Notes: generated from the letters alone by a model not told the origin. A DNA stretch of 64,000 nt from Bacteroidota bacterium (GCA_013297775.1 JAAFIL010000003.1:23520-87519); one strand, 5' to 3'; numbered from the stretch's first letter, positions 53,279 through 63,288 are shown. Translations and numbers: made by a program.

Positions 53279-53848
53279 TCAACTCAAGCGTTTGCTCATT
53301 ATTTTACTCACATTTCCAAAAACTTGCCCAGGCGAAAATTTACGCCAATCAAATTCATCTAACTCGCCACCGTAAACAAAATAATAGTCAATACGCGCCC
53401 GTTTAAACTCGCGCAACACATGTTCTCTAAAATTGATTAAGGCTATCCAGCCTTCATCGCCGTTATCGTCGAACCATTCTTCGTAATAACTATCATCGCT
53501 TTCGTGAAAATTTAAAACATTTTCGCCAATTAAAATATATTTATTAATACCATGGTAGTTGAGTTCATCCATAAAATCGCGCTTTAACAACATAATATCG
53601 TTGGTAATGGCATCGTTCCACTCACCAATCAACTCAATGATGGCATATTTTTCGGTGTAATCAACAAATAGTATTTTGATGTAAAGTGTTTCGGAGCCTA
53701 TGTCATCCCATTGCGGATGGATGTAATAATTGTAAATCGTGTTCGAATATTCAAACTCGCTGTACTCCCTACCAAAAAAGGGTGAGTCGGGGTCCATAGC
53801 CGCCACGTACAAATGCCTCCAGTTATAGAACGGTTCTATCGTATGCAT
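53279..53848 (-). CDS. Conserved Bacteroidota protein of unknown function
   Basis: The 189-residue protein has no signal or membrane helix and is acidic and aromatic-rich. Recognisable stretches are MHTIEPFYNWRHLYVAAMDP, NYYIHPQWDDIGSETLYIKI, IIELIGEWNDAITNDIMLLK and YILIGENVLNFHESDDSYYE. I recall close relatives across the phylum, always without function. It is a single gene divergent from the glycosyltransferase cluster. Confidence 0.75.
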   Translation of the reverse strand: MHTIEPFYNWRHLYVAAMDPDSPFFGREYSEFEYSNTIYNYYIHPQWDDIGSETLYIKILFVDYTEKYAIIELIGEWNDAITNDIMLLKRDFMDELNYHGINKYILIGENVLNFHESDDSYYEEWFDDNGDEGWIALINFREHVLREFKRARIDYYFVYGGELDEFDWRKFSPGQVFGNVSKIMSKRLS

Positions 53849-53936
53849 GGTGGTAAAATTATGGAAAAAAAACAGCCTACTTCCTATACTTTAATTAATT
53901 TTATTGTGTAAACTATTTAAGTTTTATTTATACCGA

Positions 53937-54683
53937 ATGAAGTTAGTAAGCATCGTTACTATTAATTACAATAATGCCAATGGCTTGTTAAAAACATTGC
54001 AAAGTGTTGCTCAACAAAGCTACCGTGCTATTGAATATATTGTGATAGACGGGGGTAGCAACGATGACAGTAAAACGCACATTACAACCTTTTTACCGCA
54101 TATTAATTATTGGGTTAGCGAACCCGATAAGGGTATTTACCATGCCATGAACAAAGGGATTAAGGCGGCTCAAGGTCAATACCTCTTATTTTTAAATAGT
54201 GGCGATTTTTTGGCAGATGATACAGTTATTGAACGTATTTTGCCACATTTACAAAATACCGATATTATTTATGGTGATTTGTTTTTATGCAAAAATGAAA
54301 CTCGCGTGCGAGAGCAATCGCCGATTAGGATTGGTGTTTACGAATTAATGCTATCCACTATTTGGCACCCCACAGCGTTTATTAACCGTGAGTTATTTAA
54401 TAAGTACGGTGCCTATAACGAAACGTTAAGCATTACAGCCGATTATGAATTTTTTGTTCGCAGCATCATTAAACACAAAGCCAGCACCCTGCATGTGGAA
54501 ATGGCTATTGCAGTGTTCGATTTAAGTGGCATTAGTAATCAACCCGCGTCTATTCAAAAGCAAGAGGCCCAACGTTTAGAAAGTTGGACGTTAAACGTAT
54601 CGCCATTTCGCTTATTACTTTATAAATGCTACTTTTGGTTGAAGCGTCGCTATTTATATTATACCCATCAATTACAAAAGTGA
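53937..54683 (+). CDS. Family 2 glycosyltransferase
   Basis: The ATG at 53937 gives 248 residues beginning MKLVSIVTINYNNANGLLKT, the proper GT2 start; the upstream ATG at 53904 adds 11 residues. GT-A motifs are visible: EYIVIDGGSNDDSK, MNKGIKAAQGQYLLFLNSGD (DxD equivalent) and ITADYEFFVRS. It adds a sugar to a surface glycan. It heads four overlapping genes. Confidence 0.92.
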   Translation: MKLVSIVTINYNNANGLLKTLQSVAQQSYRAIEYIVIDGGSNDDSKTHITTFLPHINYWVSEPDKGIYHAMNKGIKAAQGQYLLFLNSGDFLADDTVIERILPHLQNTDIIYGDLFLCKNETRVREQSPIRIGVYELMLSTIWHPTAFINRELFNKYGAYNETLSITADYEFFVRSIIKHKASTLHVEMAIAVFDLSGISNQPASIQKQEAQRLESWTLNVSPFRLLLYKCYFWLKRRYLYYTHQLQK

Positions 54684-55438
54684 AACCTTTTTTATATTAT
54701 ACTTATTTGACTTTTAAAAAAAATGTGGCTTTGTTTTTACGAAGGTTGAAACGTTTGTTAAATACTAAACCGCTCAGCGAAACCGAAAGTTTTGCATTGC
54801 CCATTATCATTAATAATTATAACCGATTGAGCGATACTAAAAATTTAATAGATTGGTTAGTTAAAGCAGGCTATACCAATGTAATGGTGTTAGATAATAA
54901 CTCCACTTATCCTCCACTACTGGCGTATTATAAAACATGTCCAGCAAAAGTTATTTACCTCAAAAAGAATTTAAAATTTAAAGCCCTGTGGCAAATTCCT
55001 TTGTTTGATACAATTAAAAAAAGTCATTACGTTTATACCGATTCGGATATTTACCCAACCGCTAACTGCCCCGCTAATATTGTATTTCAACTGTATCAAT
55101 TGGCACAACCATTACCCTGCGAAAAAATAGGACCCGCTTTACAAATAGATGATTTACCCGATTGGTATGCACACAAACAAACGGTTATTGATTTTGAAAA
55201 AGCACATTGGCAAAAACCATTGGGGAATCATTTATACGATGCACCTATTGATACAACCTTTGCCTTGTATAAGCCTTATGCACAGGGTGCCGCCGAAGAA
55301 TGTAAAGGCATTCGGGTAGCAGGTTCCTTTTTATTTAAGCACCAACCGTGGTATGTAAATAGCAATGCCCTTAGCGAAGAAGAATTATTTTACAAATCGA
55401 GTATAGAATATGGGGCGACGATGTGGTCGGAGAAATAA
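54680..55438 (+). CDS. Putative glycosyltransferase, GT-A fold
   Basis: A GTG at 54680 overlaps the previous stop (GTGA) and gives 252 residues; a longer frame from 54626 would run inside the upstream gene. It shows PIIINNYNRLSDTKNLIDWL, NVMVLDNNSTYPPLLAYY and YVYTDSDIYPT, the last with the DSD metal-binding motif of GT-A enzymes. The family is less typical than the neighbours, and the sugar specificity is unknown. Confidence 0.8.
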   Translation: MKPFLYYTYLTFKKNVALFLRRLKRLLNTKPLSETESFALPIIINNYNRLSDTKNLIDWLVKAGYTNVMVLDNNSTYPPLLAYYKTCPAKVIYLKKNLKFKALWQIPLFDTIKKSHYVYTDSDIYPTANCPANIVFQLYQLAQPLPCEKIGPALQIDDLPDWYAHKQTVIDFEKAHWQKPLGNHLYDAPIDTTFALYKPYAQGAAEECKGIRVAGSFLFKHQPWYVNSNALSEEELFYKSSIEYGATMWSEK

Positions 55439-56388
55439 TGATGAACCCACTTATTTCGATATGTATTCCATGTTACCAACAACCCGAGTTGTTGCAACGG
55501 TGTTTAGTTTCGGTAATGGCGCAAACCTATAAAAACTACGAATTAATTATTACAGATGATAGTCCAGATGATGGCAACGAAAGACTTATACAAACGCTTT
55601 TAAAAGACAAACCGTATTTTTATTATCGCAATAGTTTAGCTTTAGGCTCGCCACTTAACTGGAATAAAGCCATTGAATATGCAAAAGGGGAGTATATAAA
55701 ATTACTTCACCACGACGATTATTTCACGCACAAAGATAGTTTACAGTGCTTTGTAGATGCTGCCCGTAAACACCCCTACGCTAATTTTATTTTTTGTAAC
55801 AGCGTGGTGGCATTTGCAAATACTAAACATAATTTCATACATCGGCCAAGCCGCCAACAGTTACAACGTTTAAAACGCGAGCCCGAATTTTTATTTTTCA
55901 GAAATTGCATTGGCGCACCAAGTGCCACGCTTTATCGAAATAATAAATCAATTAGTTACGATACACGCTTTAAATGGTTGGTAGATGTTGATTTTTACAT
56001 ACGCTATTTAAACCAAGGTTCTACTAATTTTTACCACATTGATAAAAATTTAATAACCACGTTTAATGGTGCCGAAGGGCAAATAACGCAATCGGTTGCC
56101 AACGACGTTCGTATTGTGGTAACAGAACACATTAGGCTGTTTACTTCTATTTACTCGCCAGCTTTACACACTTCAAAAAGTAAATTATATTTTGAAGAGT
56201 TATTTGAACACTTTGATATTAGGAGTAAAGAAGCACTTGCGCATTTGATACCGCTGCCTCAAAACATCACTTTATTTTTGGAGGAAGTTTTTAAGGAAGC
56301 ACCTAAAAACAAATGGTACAAAAAAATAATGAAGCGGCTATTGACTAGCCGTTATAATAAACGTATTTTTAAGCGAGAACGTTTTTAA
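55438..56388 (+). CDS. Family 2 glycosyltransferase
   Basis: The ATG at 55438 overlaps the preceding TAA (TAATG) and gives 316 residues. Motifs are NPLISICIPCYQQPELLQRC, YELIITDDSPDDGNERLI, NWNKAIEYAKGEYIKLLHHD (metal-binding HDD) and FKWLVDVDFYIRYL. It is part of a surface polysaccharide or glycoprotein assembly cluster. Confidence 0.92.
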   Translation: MMNPLISICIPCYQQPELLQRCLVSVMAQTYKNYELIITDDSPDDGNERLIQTLLKDKPYFYYRNSLALGSPLNWNKAIEYAKGEYIKLLHHDDYFTHKDSLQCFVDAARKHPYANFIFCNSVVAFANTKHNFIHRPSRQQLQRLKREPEFLFFRNCIGAPSATLYRNNKSISYDTRFKWLVDVDFYIRYLNQGSTNFYHIDKNLITTFNGAEGQITQSVANDVRIVVTEHIRLFTSIYSPALHTSKSKLYFEELFEHFDIRSKEALAHLIPLPQNITLFLEEVFKEAPKNKWYKKIMKRLLTSRYNKRIFKRERF

Positions 56389-57248
56389 TGATTATTGTAA
56401 AATTACAAGGGGGTTTAGGAAACCAGTTATTTCAGTATGCGGCTGGTTTAGCCTTGGCCAAAAGGCATGCAACCCTTTTAAAAATAGATACTTCTTATTT
56501 AAAAAAAGAAGCCAATGGATATTATACCCAACGTCATTTAGAACTCAATCGTTTCGAGATAGAATTAGTGGAAGCCAATGCGCAAGATTTAGAATCGTTT
56601 CCGTTAAACGAAAATAAATATTGGCGTAAACTGAAATCTCTTTTTCCATTTTTAATAAAGCGACAAGTGTTTAACGAACGGGGGCATTCGGTTAATCCTT
56701 TGTTCTTCGAGCTACCAGCGCATACTTATTTGGATGGGTATTGGCAAAGTGAAACTTATTTTACGAATGTAGCGTTGCTATTAAAACAAAATCTACGCAT
56801 TAAATCCAAGTATTTGGTAATTGATGTGGCTTTAGAACATAGCATTCGTACTTCGGCTAGTGTATCGGTTCACATTAGGCGTGGCGATTATGTAAATCTA
56901 GCTTTGGCAAACGATTTTCATGGGCTTTGTAACATGACGTATTATAAAGCCGCCATGCAGTATTTTGAAGAAGAAGACTATCGTTTTTTTATTTTTTCGG
57001 ATGATTTAGCTTGGTGTAAAACACAGTTTATTGAACAACCTCATCTTTATTTTGTAGAAACCGAAAACGCTTATACTGATTTTTACTTGATGGGTTGTTG
57101 TCAACACCATATTATTGCCAATAGTAGTTTTAGTTGGTGGGCAGCTTGGTTAAATACCAATAGTTCTAAACGTGTGATTGCTCCTAAACAATGGTTTGCT
57201 AAAACCGATGCGCCCGATATTTATCCAAAAGATTGGATAAGGTTATAA
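56388..57248 (+). CDS. Family 11 alpha-1,2-fucosyltransferase-like glycosyltransferase
   Basis: The 286-residue protein starts MIIVKLQGGLGNQLFQYAAG and has the GT11 signature VSVHIRRGDYV (about 160-170) and the C-terminal SSFSWWAAWL motif. GT11 enzymes transfer fucose from GDP-fucose, commonly in alpha-1,2 linkage. The start overlaps the previous stop (TAATG), so all four transferases are cotranscribed. Confidence 0.92.
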   Translation: MIIVKLQGGLGNQLFQYAAGLALAKRHATLLKIDTSYLKKEANGYYTQRHLELNRFEIELVEANAQDLESFPLNENKYWRKLKSLFPFLIKRQVFNERGHSVNPLFFELPAHTYLDGYWQSETYFTNVALLLKQNLRIKSKYLVIDVALEHSIRTSASVSVHIRRGDYVNLALANDFHGLCNMTYYKAAMQYFEEEDYRFFIFSDDLAWCKTQFIEQPHLYFVETENAYTDFYLMGCCQHHIIANSSFSWWAAWLNTNSSKRVIAPKQWFAKTDAPDIYPKDWIRL

Positions 57249-57291
57249 ATCAAGCAGACAGTAAATCCAAACTACGCAATAAACATCTAAA

Positions 57292-59412
57292 TTAAATACC
57301 TTTCAAATAATTAATATCTTGCCCCAATAAAACTAATTTACGCGGTTGATTATTACTATCTACTAAAAGGGTGTGGCAACCTAAAAACACTACTTGCTTT
57401 TTGTTGGTGCCTATATATGTGAACTCGCCTTTAACTATATCTCTGTTTTGTAAACGTTGCCAAAATACTTGGTACTCGTCGGAGGTAGCATCACTAAAGC
57501 CCATAAAGAACGATAGGTGTTTCCCCTTCACTTCTTCCAAAGTGTAATTTAAACACTTTAAAAAATAAGTATTTGCTTTTTGAACAAATCCATTTTTATC
57601 CATCTCTAAATACGCCATGGTTTCGCTGAGAACCACCACTTGTTCTTCCATTTCAGATTTGTTTTCTTTCAGCTCTTGAAGCAGCAACTTGTGCTTATCT
57701 TCTATATCGCGCCGTTGATCTACATTTTCTTGTGTAATCCGACGCATCTCTTCGTGTTTAGCCCTTAATTCTTCAACGTTTTGGCGCATCTCTTCCTCTT
57801 GCGACATCAATTCTTCGCTTTGTTGTTGCGATACTTCTAACAAGCGTTGCGTTTGAAGGGTTGATTTTACTGTTGAAACAATAGAAGCTACATTCTCTGA
57901 TATACGTTCGAGTAATTTAACTTTATAGGCGTTCAACACTTCAAAAGAGGCAATTTCTAAAACACCAATAACGATGTCGTTAAACATAAGCGGAAACAAA
58001 ACCAAGCAATTAGGTGTGGCCTCGCCAATACCACTTGTAATTTTTGTATAAAACTTTGGCACTTCGGTTAAGTAAATAGGTTGCTTATCCAAATACGTTT
58101 GCCCAACTAGCCCTTCGTTTAATCCAATTTTTTTCTCTAAGAAACGGTGTTTTTCGTATCCATAAAACGAAATCAGTTCCATAAACTTTTCATGCTCGTT
58201 ATCGTCATTTACCAAAAAGATAGCACCTTGGTTAGCACTCAAATATTGCACAATAAATTTAATAAGTTCGGCATATAGCTTTTCGTTGTTATTTTGGTGC
58301 TTCCTCAACAAATCGCCCAACTCAGCTAAACCTTGATTAAACCAAGCCCGCTCGGCATCTTCTTGTTCGGCCTTTAGTAAATTACTTCGCATTTTTTCGA
58401 GCGATTCGTAAATGGGTCCTTGGTTATTGAATAAAGTAATTTGGTTGGTTAAATTACCATTGCCTACTTCTTGTGTGTAGTTAACCACTTCGTGCATGTT
58501 ATCAATGAGTTTATTAACGGTATGCAACATCTCGCTTAACTCATCGTCTTTTTTAACGATTAATTTTTCGGGTAAGTTGCCACTACTTAAACTTTGCAGT
58601 ACCTCAATGGTTTCGCCTACAGGTTTGCGAATAGATTTTACAATACGAAAACAAGAACGTATGGTTAATAAAACACTTATTAAAATTAAGATGCCTGCAA
58701 GTATGAGGTACTTAAATAAAAAATCGTTGGTTTCGTTATTTTTTTTAGTGTAAGTTTTTACTAACTCAACACATGCACTTAATAAGTTGGAGTCGCTGTA
58801 ACTGTTTACAAACTTATCGAAGGCTTTTGAATAGTTTACATTTTCGATAAGCGTGTCTATTGTGCGTTTGCGAAGTTCAAAACTTGGCGTTTTAATAGCT
58901 AAAGCATTTGTCCATTTGGGTTGAATAGAATTAGTTGGCGCACTTTGCCAAAGGGTATCAACGCGTGTGAATTTCGTTGACTTCATGGCCGTTTCGGTGA
59001 GTAGAACTTTGTAAAACTCTTTTTCTTGTTGTTCGAGTAATTCCTTTACCAAGTTAATCTGAAATTTTTCTTCCTCGTTGCCTGCTTCAATTAGCATGTA
59101 TGTATCGTACCCAGGGGCTGGTCCACCTTTTTCTAAAACATCTAACGACTTTTTAAGTAAATTGTATGCCTTTGTTAATTTTTTCTTGGCATCGGTTTGC
59201 TTGGCTTTATCATTGGTAGATTTCCACATCATAGCATTGGCAGCAATGCGCTGCGAAAGCATTCGGTTGCGTCCAGCCAAATCAACTTGGTAACTAATTT
59301 TATTAATGCTATAATTCAGTATTAACAAAGGGATTGTTAATCCCACTAGAAAAATCAACAATAAAATAAGTGTTAGTATTAATCGTTGATTAATGGTTAA
59401 ATTAATTTTCAT
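57292..59412 (-). CDS. PilJ-type sensor / HAMP / GAF / PAS protein without kinase domain
   Basis: Starting at MKINLTINQRLILTL (59412), 706 residues run as follows: membrane helix, extracytoplasmic type IV pili methyl-accepting-type domain (about 35-225, VDLAGRNRMLSQRIAANAMM), second membrane helix (about 235-255), HAMP (about 257-320), GAF domain (about 365-530, GAIFLVNDDN, GLNEGLVGQTYLDKQPIYLT), a Glu-rich coiled coil and a PAS domain (about 595-706). There is no histidine kinase, GGDEF, MCP or phosphatase output. It must act through another protein, possibly the SiaB/SpoIIE module nearby. Confidence 0.85.
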   Translation of the reverse strand: MKINLTINQRLILTLILLLIFLVGLTIPLLILNYSINKISYQVDLAGRNRMLSQRIAANAMMWKSTNDKAKQTDAKKKLTKAYNLLKKSLDVLEKGGPAPGYDTYMLIEAGNEEEKFQINLVKELLEQQEKEFYKVLLTETAMKSTKFTRVDTLWQSAPTNSIQPKWTNALAIKTPSFELRKRTIDTLIENVNYSKAFDKFVNSYSDSNLLSACVELVKTYTKKNNETNDFLFKYLILAGILILISVLLTIRSCFRIVKSIRKPVGETIEVLQSLSSGNLPEKLIVKKDDELSEMLHTVNKLIDNMHEVVNYTQEVGNGNLTNQITLFNNQGPIYESLEKMRSNLLKAEQEDAERAWFNQGLAELGDLLRKHQNNNEKLYAELIKFIVQYLSANQGAIFLVNDDNEHEKFMELISFYGYEKHRFLEKKIGLNEGLVGQTYLDKQPIYLTEVPKFYTKITSGIGEATPNCLVLFPLMFNDIVIGVLEIASFEVLNAYKVKLLERISENVASIVSTVKSTLQTQRLLEVSQQQSEELMSQEEEMRQNVEELRAKHEEMRRITQENVDQRRDIEDKHKLLLQELKENKSEMEEQVVVLSETMAYLEMDKNGFVQKANTYFLKCLNYTLEEVKGKHLSFFMGFSDATSDEYQVFWQRLQNRDIVKGEFTYIGTNKKQVVFLGCHTLLVDSNNQPRKLVLLGQDINYLKGI

Positions 59413-59529
59413 AACCAAAAAAAATATATTTGTAAAGAACTACTTTTTAGTGAAAACTATTTCTAATAGCGGATAAAGTTATAAAACCTAAATTGTTAAT
59501 TACAGCATTTGCTTTGCACCAAACTAAAA

Positions 59530-59871
59530 TTAACCGCCTGCCTTTTTTGCAGGATACCCTTCCTTTTGTAGCAACAGCAAGAGTTTATCGCGTAAATCGC
59601 CTTGGATAAGGATTTCGCCATCTTTTACGCTCCCTCCTACTCCACACTTTTGTTTTAATAATTTTCCTAAGGATTCTAGGTCTTCTTTTTTTCCTACAAA
59701 TCCTTTAATACGACTCACTAATTTTCCTCCTCCCATCCGATCGAGGTAAATTTTTAATTGTTGTTGGTTAGGGGCTAGTGTTTCTTGTTCCGACTCATCG
59801 GTATTTTCAAATTCGAAATTGGGATTGGTGCTATACACCACATTGACCCGTTGCTTATCTTTTTTGCTCAT
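59530..59871 (-). CDS. SUI1/YciH-family translation factor
   Basis: The 113-residue protein has a variable N-terminus and the SUI1/eIF1 fold: [40 protein letters not shown] and [20 protein letters not shown]. Bacterial YciH-type proteins resemble eIF1 and may inspect initiation fidelity. The start overlaps the stop of the upstream TPR gene (ATGA). Confidence 0.92.
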   Translation of the reverse strand: MSKKDKQRVNVVYSTNPNFEFENTDESEQETLAPNQQQLKIYLDRMGGGKLVSRIKGFVGKKEDLESLGKLLKQKCGVGGSVKDGEILIQGDLRDKLLLLLQKEGYPAKKAGG

Positions 59872-60956
59872 AAGTTTTTAGGCTTTATTAAATACGCCGC
59901 TAGTGGTATTAACAAAAATAAGAAAATCCAAATTAGATAGATATTACTTTTTTGAGCAATGGGTTCAACGTGCGCCGAAAAATCTTCATTAAACGTAAAG
60001 GCTGTTTTCTGCAATGCCATTTTATCTTGCCAACTTAATAAGTGCTTGTAAGCCGAAGTGGCCGCTTCAAAATGACCAGTTGCTTCTAGTAAACGGGCAT
60101 TTAATTTATAAAATTCGGGGAGAGCTTCGGTGTAGTCGAATTGCTGAATACCTGCTTCGGCCTTTGCAAGATTTGATTGAGCTAACTGGTTATTTTTCAA
60201 CTCCAAATAAACCTTGGCTAAGTTTAAATAACTGTCAACTTTTTCAGGTTCATTATCCATCAAGTCTTTAATGGTTAAAGAAGCCTCTGCATAAATTTCG
60301 GCTTTATCGAAGCTATTTGTTGCAATAGATAAATCAGATAAATTATTGTAAGCCGAACCTTGTAATTCATAATCGTTATTTTGTTTAGCACGTTCGAGGG
60401 CTTTGAGGTAGTAATATTCTGATAGCTTATAATTTGCCGTATTTTGTTGGTGCAAAACGCCAAGGTTAAGAAACAACTTACTACTTAATAAACTATCGTT
60501 TGTTTCAGTGGCTACTTGTAGGGCTTGTATATAGGCTAACTCGGCTTGTTTAAATTGTTGCAAATCAACATATATATTGGCTAGGTTTAACTGACTTTTG
60601 GCAATGCCCGATAAATCATTTATTTGACGGCGTAAGTACAAGGCCTCTTCGTGATAGGCGAGGGCTTTTTTATAATCGCCTTTGCGGTAATATAAAATAC
60701 CTAATAAAGTTGCCGCTTTGGCTTTGTGAAAACCAGAGTAGCTTTGGCTAGCGTAGGCTTCGCAATAGCGGGCGCACTGGTAGCTAAAGTTTGGATTCTT
60801 GAGCCGATTTTGAAAACCATTTTTATAAAAGAGCTCCGCACGAAGCGTATCACTTCCGTATCCATTGGCCAAAACAAGAAGTGAATCAATACTTTGTCCT
60901 TTTAAAATGGATAAAAAACTAATAAATAAAATTATAAGTTGTGGTTTCACAGCCAA
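59868..60956 (-). CDS. TPR-repeat protein with C-terminal membrane anchor
   Basis: The 362-residue protein has a signal-like N-terminus ([20 protein letters not shown]), about six TPR units ([40 protein letters not shown] and so on, 75-310) and a final membrane helix ([19 protein letters not shown]). It resembles the sensor half of TPR histidine kinases in the phylum but stops after the helix, with no kinase. It is divergent from the M61 gene with only 21 bases between. Confidence 0.82.
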   Translation of the reverse strand: MAVKPQLIILFISFLSILKGQSIDSLLVLANGYGSDTLRAELFYKNGFQNRLKNPNFSYQCARYCEAYASQSYSGFHKAKAATLLGILYYRKGDYKKALAYHEEALYLRRQINDLSGIAKSQLNLANIYVDLQQFKQAELAYIQALQVATETNDSLLSSKLFLNLGVLHQQNTANYKLSEYYYLKALERAKQNNDYELQGSAYNNLSDLSIATNSFDKAEIYAEASLTIKDLMDNEPEKVDSYLNLAKVYLELKNNQLAQSNLAKAEAGIQQFDYTEALPEFYKLNARLLEATGHFEAATSAYKHLLSWQDKMALQKTAFTFNEDFSAHVEPIAQKSNIYLIWIFLFLLIPLAAYLIKPKNL

Positions 60957-60977
60957 TCAAATATATAAATTTATGAC

Positions 60978-62705
60978 ATGATACACTATACTTTTTTTCA
61001 AAAAAATCGCTTTGCACATTATGTGTATATTGATTTGTTGGTAAACGTTAATTCAGAGAAACAAATAGAACTGCAATTGGCTGCTTGGCGACCGGGCCGT
61101 TACGAGTTAGGGAATTTTGCAAAAAATATTAAACACCTAACGTGTTGGGATGAAAATAATAAAGCCCTTTCATTTCGTAAAACAAGTAAAGATTGTTGGG
61201 TGGTTGATACAGAAGGTTGCATCCAATTAAAAGTGAGTTACAGTTATTATGCCGCCGAATTAAATGCGGGCGCTTGTTTTGTTAATCACGAACAAATGTA
61301 TATCAATCCAGTACATTGTTGTTTGCAAGTGAAGGGTCAAGAAAACGTTACTCATAAATTAACCTTAACCATTCCGGATACTTATAAAATTGCAACGAGT
61401 TTAAAAACCATAGGTAAGGAATTGTTTGCGAGTAGTTACGAAGAGCTGGTGGACTCTCCGTTTATAGCTACTGCGCATTTACAAAGCGATGTGTATGAAG
61501 TCAATCAAATTAAATTTCATTTACACTTTTGTGGCTTTTGTAAACCCGATTTTAAAAAGATAAAAACTGATTTTGAAAAATTTACGCAATATCAAATTGA
61601 GTTTTGGGGTTCGTTTCCCGTTAGTGATTACCACTTTTTATTTCAGATAACACCGTTTAAATTTTACCACGGTGTTGAACATCAAAAAAATACGGTTGTT
61701 GCCATAGGTCCCGGCTATGCGTTGCACGATGCGAGTGTTTATGAAGATGTGTTGGGCGTTAGCTGCCATGAATTGTTTCATACATGGAATATAAAATACA
61801 TACGTCCGTTAGAGATGTTACCTTATAATTATACGAAAGAAAATTATGCGCGCACGGGTTATGTGTATGAAGGTTTTACAACTTATTATGGTGATAAGCA
61901 TTTATTGAGTTCGGGCGTGTTTAATAACGAAACCTATTTTAAAACGTTGGAAGAACGCTTACATAAACACTTTCATAATTTTGGAAGGTATAATTTAAGT
62001 GTGGCCGATAGCAGTTGGGATACTTGGTTAGATGGTTACGCCCCTGGTGCACCTTATCGCAAAACAAATATTTACGACGAAGGTAATTTAATAGCGTTGA
62101 TACTCGATGTAGCTATTTTAAAAGCCACACAACATAAAAGTTCGCTCAGAGAAGTTTGTCGTTTGCTGTATGCACGTTTTGGTCAACAAAACAAAGGCTA
62201 TGGCGAGCAAGATATAATTCATTTGGTGAACGAGGTAAGTGGCACCGATTTAAGTTATCTTTTTAAAAACTTAGTGTATGCCACCGCCGATTATGAACAA
62301 GCTATTGCAGAAGCCTTTCTGTATTTGGGAATTGAATGGACCAAACAAAAACCAGAACATTTACAAGATTATTTATTTGGATTTAAAACTATTGAAAATG
62401 GACACTACGCTCGTGTGAACGTGGTAGCACCGTACTCGCCAGCATGGAAAGCGGGTTTATTTAATGGCGATGATATTGTAGCCGTTAATAAGCGCATTAT
62501 AAAAAATAATTTATCGCATTGGTTACATTATTTTGATGGAGAAGAACTGCTTACACTAAGTGTGATTAAGAATGAAGAATTAATTGAACTTACTTTAGAG
62601 AAAGATAAAAAAGGAAATAAGTGGTTTGAAAAACAGACGCTTAAAGTGGCAACAGATGCAAGTGCCGAACAAAAAGCAGCCTTTGAAATTTGGAAAGGCT
62701 GTTAA
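60978..62705 (+). CDS. M61-family metallopeptidase with PDZ domain
   Basis: The 575-residue protein has an N-terminal beta domain with LAAWRPGRYELGNFAKNIKH, the zinc motif VSCHELFHTWNIKYIRPLE (HExxH near 264-268, downstream Glu about 290), YEGFTTYYGDKHLL, and a C-terminal PDZ domain (about 470-545, VVAPYSPAWKAGLFNGDDIV). M61 enzymes are aminopeptidases favouring Gly or Ala. No signal peptide is evident, so it may be cytoplasmic. Confidence 0.93.
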   Translation: MIHYTFFQKNRFAHYVYIDLLVNVNSEKQIELQLAAWRPGRYELGNFAKNIKHLTCWDENNKALSFRKTSKDCWVVDTEGCIQLKVSYSYYAAELNAGACFVNHEQMYINPVHCCLQVKGQENVTHKLTLTIPDTYKIATSLKTIGKELFASSYEELVDSPFIATAHLQSDVYEVNQIKFHLHFCGFCKPDFKKIKTDFEKFTQYQIEFWGSFPVSDYHFLFQITPFKFYHGVEHQKNTVVAIGPGYALHDASVYEDVLGVSCHELFHTWNIKYIRPLEMLPYNYTKENYARTGYVYEGFTTYYGDKHLLSSGVFNNETYFKTLEERLHKHFHNFGRYNLSVADSSWDTWLDGYAPGAPYRKTNIYDEGNLIALILDVAILKATQHKSSLREVCRLLYARFGQQNKGYGEQDIIHLVNEVSGTDLSYLFKNLVYATADYEQAIAEAFLYLGIEWTKQKPEHLQDYLFGFKTIENGHYARVNVVAPYSPAWKAGLFNGDDIVAVNKRIIKNNLSHWLHYFDGEELLTLSVIKNEELIELTLEKDKKGNKWFEKQTLKVATDASAEQKAAFEIWKGC

Positions 62706-62792
62706 TCAGTATAACAGGCTACTAAAATTTTTTCTAAAAGATATACGTTATTGAAAACGAGATTTAATTAGCTTGAGATTTTATCGGTAAAT

Positions 62793-62952
62793 CTACAGTT
62801 GAAATCGCAGTGAAAGACAAAAGCTGCAAAGACATTAGGAAGTGCAGGTTCAAGGACTGGAAGAATAGCTAACGCTATTTTGAATACCGCAGAACCGAGC
62901 ATTTCTAATAGCTGCAGCAGATTTTATTTTGTAATAGATTTCAACTGTCTAG
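62793..62952. repeat. 160-bp long-hairpin element, family C/D copy 2
   Basis: CTACAGTTGAAATC (62793-62806) pairs with GATTTCAACTGTCTAG (62937-62952). Inward pairing is imperfect but continuous (AAAAGCTGCAAAGACATTAG and GTGCAGGTTC against the complements of CTAATAGCTGCAGCAGATTT and GAACCGAGCATTTC), ending in an ATAGC/GCTAT tip. It shares GTAATAGATTTC and AATCGnAGTGAnAG with the element at 39106. Confidence 0.7.
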
Positions 62953-63046
62953 TTCCATCTAACTCATTTTTTAAATGTTGACTTTAAGTATTTTACAGAG
63001 TTATAAACTTTATTCTAAAGACCCTCTTTCTTAAAATTACGGTTTA
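62944..63046 (+). repeat. Dispersed intergenic repeat R, copy 4 (uninterrupted)
   Basis: It matches the left and right parts of 5172-5431 without the 134-bp palindrome between them. The final 38 bases (63009-63046) are identical to 5394-5431. It overlaps the right arm of the long-hairpin element. Confidence 0.75.
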
Positions 63047-63082
63047 TAACACAAACTATAATGCGATTTCTATGAATCAAAA

Positions 63083-63110
63083 AAGTGCAACGCATTTCTG
63101 CGCTGCACTT
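63083..63110 (-). terminator. Minus-strand terminator-like hairpin
   Basis: AAGTGCA and TGCACTT, with inner CGCA/TGCG, form a stem-loop. On the minus strand it is followed by a run of six T. The nearest minus gene ends at 63413, 300 bases away, so its target is unclear. Confidence 0.5.
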
Positions 63111-63249
63111 CTATTTAACGGTGGCTAAATGTTTTCTTAAGCCTTGGATTTTTTCATAAGTGTTAGGTGGGTTTAGTACCGTGTTTTACTAGTCTTCCAA
63201 TTGTGCTTTTCAAAAAAGTACTCTACTCTTTAGCGGCGTGCAACAGCCA

Positions 63250-63288
63250 CTAATTGATGAGCGGCACTCCATTTAGCTCGTTAAACAG
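63250..63288 (-). pseudogene. Possible remnant of a coding sequence ending in VPLIN-stop, copy 2
   Basis: The minus strand reads L-F-N-E-L-N-G-V-P-L-I-N-stop, closely parallel to 13462-13503. The surrounding 63113-63412 has no intact gene, so it is either decayed coding sequence or a conserved intergenic element. Confidence 0.35.

Noticed and set aside
54626..54679. Upstream start of the second glycosyltransferase
   Set aside because: It overlaps the preceding gene by nearly 60 bases; the GTG at 54680 gives the same GTGA overlap style used nearby.
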